Made by a program: the position numbers and the translations under genes | Part shown: one piece after another, positions 63,971 through 64,000 of the stretch | Layout of the letters: each line of letters starts with the position of its first letter | Position numbering within the stretch: position 1 is the first letter of the stretch | The notes under the pieces: model-generated | What the model was told of the DNA's origin: nothing | Databases searched by the model: none | The model's input: the letters and a program-made list of their open reading frames with translations, nothing else | NCBI GenBank assembly: GCA_027623555.1 | Contig: JAQBSZ010000001.1 | Span: forward strand, 1 to 64,000 | Length of the DNA stretch: 64,000 nt | DNA from: Pseudomonadota bacterium | Lineage (GTDB): Bacteria > Pseudomonadota > Gammaproteobacteria > Pseudomonadales > Pseudohongiellaceae | Direction: 5' to 3'

Positions 63971-64000
63971 ACCTCTCTACCTAAGGGCCAATTCTTCGGT

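Overview
The window is chromosomal DNA from a Gammaproteobacterium. It carries an uninterrupted series of conserved housekeeping blocks in the gene order of that class: yicC/rph-pyrE-slmA, coaBC-radC-rpmBG, ftsY-ftsE-ftsX-rpoH, rsmD, coaD-mutM, cmoAB and a waaF-waaC-waaG-waaP LPS core cluster. Features shared with Pseudomonas-like lineages (argB-algC beside coaBC; LPS-core kinases followed by a carbamoyltransferase) and the many lipoproteins suggest a free-living, possibly marine member of or near the Pseudomonadales/Cellvibrionales. That placement is inference. I see no prophage, CRISPR array, rRNA or tRNA.

Layout. 1-7600: a small membrane protein, a secreted HSL-type esterase, an orphan TRAP-type solute-binding lipoprotein, uvrD and, divergently, glutaryl-CoA dehydrogenase, then a repeat-rich non-coding stretch. 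7600-15520 (minus strand): ubiA, recG, ridA, spoT, rpoZ, gmk, yicC. 15690-22860: rph-pyrE (+), slmA-argB-algC-coaBC (-), radC and rpmB-rpmG (+); dut, usual between coaBC and its neighbours, is absent. 22960-24150: a REP-type transposase gene that seems to have lost its catalytic residues, with a 16-bp tandem repeat upstream. 24190-30700: cmoA-cmoB, a methyltransferase, a YgjP-type metallopeptidase, trmB, thiS-thiG, a DUF423 protein and rpoH. 31070-37010: ftsX-ftsE-ftsY, rsmD, a YheT-type hydrolase, coaD and mutM. 37107-40694: a hydantoinase-A-like protein without a visible B partner and a TPR/TonB-C-like protein.

40915-54717 is the most unusual region. It holds twelve same-strand genes, several overlapping by 4-11 bases, that together look like one envelope-spanning machine: a Ser-rich lipoprotein, a second lipoprotein, a membrane-anchored TPR protein, a membrane-anchored PEGA-repeat/FGE-fold protein, a small acidic exported protein, an ExbB/TolQ/MotA-type proton-channel subunit, a cytoplasmic Hsp70/actin-fold protein with an FHA-like tail, two von Willebrand A (vWA) proteins whose N-terminal helix looks like the proton-carrying helix of ExbD/TolR, two further lipoproteins and an M48 metallopeptidase lipoprotein. 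I do not recognise this combination as a named system. The simplest reading is a proton-powered stator in which the usual ExbD/TolR periplasmic domain is replaced by a metal-dependent adhesion (vWA) domain.

54878-63970: an orphan GspE/PilB-type ATPase, then LPS inner-core assembly: waaF, waaC, waaG, the heptose kinase waaP, a protein with two fused kinase folds and a NodU-type carbamoyltransferase. Several genes appear to use TTG or GTG starts (mutM, spoT, ftsX, ubiA, cmoB, trmB). Three promoters share the -10 element TAGAAT.
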